Source of the DNA: Nigrospora sphaerica
Lineage: Eukaryota > Ascomycota > Sordariomycetes > Amphisphaeriales > Apiosporaceae
DNA length: 64,000 nt
Direction of reading: 5' to 3'
Assembly (NCBI GenBank): GCA_018287875.1
Contig: JAGVVL010000025.1
Location: forward strand, 620,001 to 684,000
Shown: positions 59,501 to 64,000 of the stretch, piece by piece
Layout: the number at the start of each line of letters is the position of its first letter
How positions within the stretch are numbered: position 1 is the first letter of the stretch
Program-made: the position numbers and the translations under genes
Notes under the pieces: model-generated
What the model was told of the DNA's origin: nothing
Databases searched by the model: none
What the model saw: only the letters and a program-made list of their open reading frames with translations

Positions 59501-62093
59501 GCGTCCGACCTGCCCCGTCACGAGCACGGCTCGTTCGCCCATCCTTCCCCGAACACATGGTTGACAAGGCCCTGCGCTCGGTTGCACTTCCCATGCCCTG
59601 GGATCGGCAGTGTGGGGAACGTCGGTCGTGACGTGTGGCATCTGTTCTATCCATTCGTCTGAAGCCCTTCGTTGCCCACACGCAATGCCAAGCTTGAAAC
59701 GGGAACCCAAACGTGCTCGCCTCGCAATTCACCCACCTTGAATACGCCCAAGCAATGCAAGATAAGATGCCGCCGCGTGGGGTGACCGCCCTCCTCACCG
59801 TTCCTCCAGTTGCACACGTCGAATCCGATCGGCCCCAGCGAGGCATCTTGTTCGCCAAACGCCATGACGCGTGGGCCGCTTGTGCTGGGCCTGCCCGCCA
59901 CCAAGAGCGTTGCTTTGTTGCTCACAATTCTGAAAGCATACGTAAGTCGAGATCCCGTACGCGTTTCGTTGAGTGGGGTTGGGCAAACGGCGCTCCGAAA
60001 TCAGGGTTTACCTCGGGACCTCGTCGCTGCGCTATCGCATCCTCACTGGCTTTTCCTCCAGGCACCTCGGCACTTGATTGGAGCCCATCCGCCCGCTCCG
60101 CATCGCGAGCGTTGAGATGGGCCAGCGTTGGCGCTCTCCCGTCCGCTCTTCCTGACTCATCCCCCTCGCGAAACGTCTTTTTCACGGCGGGCCGCGATCT
60201 GAACTACTGACTATCCGTACCGCTAACATGACAATTGTCAGGTACGCTAAGCTGCCAAGCTGCCAAGGTAACCCGAATGCTACTGCACCCCCAGGGCCCC
60301 CTCACGATCTTGGTTGACCCGAGATGCCTGGTAGCACGTCCCCGCTGCTATGGTAGGCTGGGGATGGGGATTCTGCTGGGTGCCTTTCCGACGGCCGGCT
60401 GGCTAGTGACCGTTTTTTTCCATGCCACGCTCTGCACGCTCGTGACAGGCACGCACAGAGGGGGGACGACCCATTTTCCCAGCCCTACCTAACCCGACAG
60501 CCCTGGAACACACACTGTAGGTATTTTCGTACGCATCACCACCCATGTGCATTTCCACTGGGACGCGCACAGTTTCGCAACGTCCCGACGACGGCGCAGC
60601 GGGCGACGAGTGTCAATGTCCTTGTCTCCGCGTACGACGCCCGCCGTAACATGGCTTGTGCCGGCCTATCATGGCTTGCGCTGGCTTACTGTGTACATAC
60701 CATGGGGGCGCCCCAGCTTGGGTGTGGGATAGATTGAGGGCCGCCGCACGGAACCTGGGTGCGAAACGACAATGCGCCAGACGAGGTGCGGGTGCCCAAA
60801 TCCACCAATGGGATGGCCCGTCGCTACTGTCGTCGTCCCATGCCCCCCAATCCTATCCCTCTATCGGCCGATAATCAAAAGACCATTGCGCCCACGCTGC
60901 CATTGACCCGCGTAAACGGCCCATCCGACGATCAAAGTGTCGTCTGTGGTAGGCACGGCCGCTCAACCTGCGACGCGAGAGAAGCAAAAAGGCTTGTGTG
61001 GGAGGATGGATGCTTGGGCAACTCGAGATGAAGACTTCGTTTCAACGTCGGCTGCCGCTTCCTGCAATTCACCCCATCTCTTCCCGGCGCTGTGGGCGGT
61101 GGGGCCGACCACTTTCGCTAGGGGCCGAGTGGCAGGCTATTTTCATTATTCGGGAGGGGCCGGGTAATCCGTCTGCTGTATCAGATTGTTATCGTCGTCG
61201 CGGCCATCTCGCCCGTCACCAGCTCCCATTTCCTCGTGCCGCTGCAATCTCTCCGCAGCCAAGGCCCCTGGACTGTTCTGGGTCACGGTCGTTGGGCATC
61301 TCGGGAGTGAGCCGGTAGTAGTTACTCATCTATTACATATTAAGCCATCCACAGTCCCTAGCGACCAGGGCGGCTGGATGGCTCCCCCTGGCCCCGACAG
61401 AGCCTCACCCCAATCTTGCCCATCGTTGCCCAACATGGTCCCACGCCCGCCCTGAAACCAGACACGAACTGTCGCGAACTCCTTCTACCTTCGTCTTCGG
61501 TATATGCCATGCGTATTTCTTCGGGTGCTGCCAGACCTCGCGCCGCCCGCCTCGGACCGACTTGCCTGATCTGCGACCCTGGGTTGCAGTGAGGGGACGT
61601 GATGATCTGCCAGGCGCGCGCCTGGTACCAGATGCTCGCAAACTGGACACCACCCGTCGATGGGGGGATCGGAGGAGGGTCTAGACCTCGACGTTTTTTG
61701 TCACCACACTGACAAAACGAAAGCGAGTGAGAAACCTCGACGCACATGGCCCCGTCTCTGCGTCAAAAGAGACGAATGGACGGGAGGGGGCCAGAACAGG
61801 CTGTGGGCACTTTGGGAATACGGGAACGGGCTGGCAGCCCGCTGCCAGTGCTGCCGCGGCAAAATTGTGCCGGCATCTCAGTATGTAGACGGTTGAGCCG
61901 CATTGACCCGCCGCGGTGGTCTATGCAACATCGAGCCAGGGATGGGTCATAATGGTCCCTCCGTCCGTCAATTGTGCCGTGGCTTTTCGGCAATGTAGCG
62001 GGTCACCTCGGGTCCCGAGGGATCTCCCTCTGAAACCAAGAGGGGAAGCCCCCGGTGGGTACCCTTTCGATCGAAAGACATGGTGGTGCAACA
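56558..62093. other. 5.5 kb interval between ferric reductase and the edge gene
   Basis: The first ~500 bp are the ferric reductase promoter, CT-rich on its coding strand at about 56990-57075. A perfect inverted repeat (CCCATGG, 3-nt spacer, CCATGGG) lies at about 57717-57733. Between 58.7 and 60.2 kb the - strand has several adjoining open frames in different phases, which could be a decayed gene but match nothing I know. No gene is called. Confidence 0.45.
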
Positions 62094-63986
62094 TTAGATG
62101 CCAAGCTCGTCATCGCTGTGCTGGCCACCGGTCAACTGCACGCGTCGCTTGGAGCCCAGAGGCCGTCTTGCCGTGCCGTGTGGTGGGCGCCCAGGCCACT
62201 GTGTTCGATGTTGATTCTCCTTGCCGTCGCCAAGCTCGTCGTCTTGGGTGCTGTTCGCTGTCGACCTGGAGCTACCACAGTCGCCATCGCGACCCTTGGG
62301 GGACGGTTTCATAACGTTGTCCGCCTGGTTGAGCAGATGGCGTTCTTGGCCGTGCCGTTTTGCTTTCCGCTCGTGGCCATCTGATGGCCCTTTGTGCGCC
62401 GTGGCACGAGAGGCCCGACGCGATGCATCCGGTGCACAAACATTCGCTCCGTTCGACCGCGCTCGTGACGGTCGGACGCCTCGCGCCACAGCAGCGCCAG
62501 AGGAGATCCGCAGAGACCTTCGTGCCGTTGGCTTTTTCTTTGCCACGGGACTAGCTATGACCCATTCGCTGATGGTCTCTTCCCACCGGTAGCCCATCAG
62601 CTGGCCCTGCGGTGGCTCCTGACGGTTCTCACTTGACGGGCCACTCACGGGACGCACGATTAGCTTCTCTGCGTAGATCAGGTCTTTCAGGTTGTTGGTC
62701 TGTTGAGCAAGGCATATCGCCCCTGCCTTTTGAATGCTCTCCAGTGTATGCGTTGCCAACCCGAGGGGCGCCAGGTGTTGGCAGAGACGTTCCAAATGCT
62801 GGTGCGTTGCCTCGGAGGACCCGTGACCGGAGATTCTGGCGATGCAAGATATGAGAGACACGACGCTGCTATATTCTTGGGCACGGCGCTGGGCCTTGGC
62901 GTCGCTCTCCGCCACTGTGCCATCGCAAATAGCTTCCAACATTATTTTGAGACGGTGTGTGGCACTGCTCCGGAAGGACGCCGATGACAAGAACGAGGCC
63001 AATCGTAGCAGGTCGCCCCCAATGCGCGTCGATCTGCCTTTGCGAGTCCCGAGTTCGGCCAGGCAGGCCTGCAACGTGTACGACACGTTCCGGCCGACGA
63101 TTCGTATGTTCTGCAACTCGACTTGAGAGTGCACGCCTTCGCCCAGCTGATGCTCGCCCACTGTACCCATCGCGGAAAGAATGGCGAGGGACCTGGTGAG
63201 CGTTTCCCAGATTCGAGTCTCCATCACATCGGAACCTTGCACCGGCGATTTGCCGGCATCGGTTTGGTACCTAGACAGCGCAGCAACGGAGGCGACGAAA
63301 AAGCCCACGGCCTCTGTAGCGGCCGAACTTTTTGATATGAGGCTATGCGCAAGTCTCCAGACTGGCCGAAGTTCTTCAGTCGCAAGCCACGCGGCTGGCA
63401 GTGCGCCACCCGCCAGGAGTCTCGTGTAGTATCTCAATACCAGCCCAGGCCGACCGGTTCGCAAAGAGAGTTCCCCCAAAAACGAGAGAGGCAGATGGAT
63501 GGCATCTTCGGAGAATTTCGCGTCGGGTCCGGATGGGACGGGATATTGCCGGTCAAGAAAAGATTCCAAAAGGTCGTCAACTTCCTTGTGCGCTTCGTGT
63601 TCGACACAGAGATCGATGAGAGCCATTGCAAACTCGGTCCTGAACAAACCCTCGACCACTGCGTCCTTGATGGCCTTCACCCCGTCGGCCCTGGCGACAG
63701 TTCGGAGGTGTTTCCAACCCGCGTTTGAAGCGCCGAGATATTCCAAGTCGCTATATATTCGAAACGACGTAGTTGAATTTTGAAAGGCGGACTTGCTACC
63801 ATTCCTCTCGGCTTCCTCCAATTCCCAGGCCTGAACGCCGGCGATGTAGTGAGGCACCTTCTTGAGGCACAGATCCAACATGGAGGAGACCCCTTTCTGG
63901 CTCTGGGTGTTTGAGCTGGTACCTTTCAGCAGCGACTCAAAACCTCGGAATATAGCTTCATAGTCGCTAAACCGGCCGGAGGACAT
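62094..63986 (-). CDS. Unrecognised protein with helical N-terminus and basic, KEN-box tail
   Basis: Uninterrupted frame of 630 aa that I do not recognise. Upstream of the ATG at 63986 the frame stays open to the window edge, so the start may be further right. Residues 1-460 look like a folded alpha-helical repeat protein (for example VPHYIAGVQAWELEEAER and EFAMALIDLCVEHEA). A Trp-rich patch, GYRWEETISEWVIASP at about 464-479, is followed by a disordered Lys/Arg/Ser-rich tail (nuclear-type KKKPTARRS). The tail has a KEN motif (589-591, DGKENQ) and two DDELG motifs, one at the extreme C-terminus. KEN boxes are APC/C degradation signals, so a cell-cycle-regulated nuclear protein is possible; that is inference. 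The whole frame is long and low in biased composition, which supports it being real. Confidence 0.75.
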   Translation of the reverse strand: MSSGRFSDYEAIFRGFESLLKGTSSNTQSQKGVSSMLDLCLKKVPHYIAGVQAWELEEAERNGSKSAFQNSTTSFRIYSDLEYLGASNAGWKHLRTVARADGVKAIKDAVVEGLFRTEFAMALIDLCVEHEAHKEVDDLLESFLDRQYPVPSGPDAKFSEDAIHLPLSFLGELSLRTGRPGLVLRYYTRLLAGGALPAAWLATEELRPVWRLAHSLISKSSAATEAVGFFVASVAALSRYQTDAGKSPVQGSDVMETRIWETLTRSLAILSAMGTVGEHQLGEGVHSQVELQNIRIVGRNVSYTLQACLAELGTRKGRSTRIGGDLLRLASFLSSASFRSSATHRLKIMLEAICDGTVAESDAKAQRRAQEYSSVVSLISCIARISGHGSSEATHQHLERLCQHLAPLGLATHTLESIQKAGAICLAQQTNNLKDLIYAEKLIVRPVSGPSSENRQEPPQGQLMGYRWEETISEWVIASPVAKKKPTARRSLRISSGAAVARGVRPSRARSNGANVCAPDASRRASRATAHKGPSDGHERKAKRHGQERHLLNQADNVMKPSPKGRDGDCGSSRSTANSTQDDELGDGKENQHRTQWPGRPPHGTARRPLGSKRRVQLTGGQHSDDELGI

Positions 63987-64000
63987 GGCACTACGAGCTG

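Noticed and set aside
1..64000. CRISPR arrays, insertion sequences, bacterial-type operons and RIP-mutated transposons
   Set aside because: No regularly spaced repeats, no transposase or reverse transcriptase fragments, and no strongly AT-rich RIP-type tract were seen; the sequence is a fungal nuclear region.

Overview
This 64 kb window comes from a filamentous ascomycete (Pezizomycotina), most probably a Sordariomycete. The evidence is short phase-consistent spliceosomal introns (61-121 nt for most, with GT..AG ends and CTRAC-like branch points), high GC content, pyrimidine-rich leaders before start codons, and the gene set itself (an Fks1-type glucan synthase, Mmm1 of the ERMES complex, Vps45, Yippee, Mog1). 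I can support 15 protein-coding genes. I found no tRNA, rRNA, CRISPR array or intact transposon.

Layout from left to right: RCE1 CAAX protease (+, 2.9-4.1 kb); a fumarylacetoacetase-like hydrolase (+, 5.9-7.1); MTO1 mitochondrial tRNA-modifying enzyme (-, 7.4-9.6); VPS45 (-, 9.9-11.7); MMM1 (+, 12.6-14.0); a 6 kb gene-poor interval; a RING+PHD finger protein (+, 20.0-22.1); a 4 kb gap; an orphan multi-pass membrane protein (+, 26.3-28.0); the 1,3-beta-glucan synthase FKS1 (-, 28.6-34.6); a gap of almost 7 kb; an alpha/beta hydrolase (-, 41.4-42.4); a SprT/GCNA-like metalloprotease (+, 43.1-45.3); MOG1 (-, 46.1-47.0); a HIT-family hydrolase with a probable mitochondrial presequence (+, 49.0-50.4); a Yippee protein (-, 51.0-51.4); a ferric-reductase-type membrane oxidoreductase (-, 54.7-56.6); a 5.5 kb gap; and an unrecognised nuclear-looking protein (-, 62.1-64.0) at the right edge.

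Most genes are conserved housekeeping genes and they do not form one pathway. Loose themes are membrane and organelle biology (MMM1, VPS45, MTO1, mitochondrial HIT), the cell wall (FKS1; its regulator Rho1 is a CAAX protein, the substrate class of RCE1) and genome maintenance (SprT-like protease, RING-PHD protein). I see no biosynthetic cluster. The least explained material is the orphan seven-helix protein, the edge protein, the RING finger with an oversized loop, and the long non-coding intervals with H-DNA/Z-DNA-type repeats. I did not find a clear undescribed multi-gene system.
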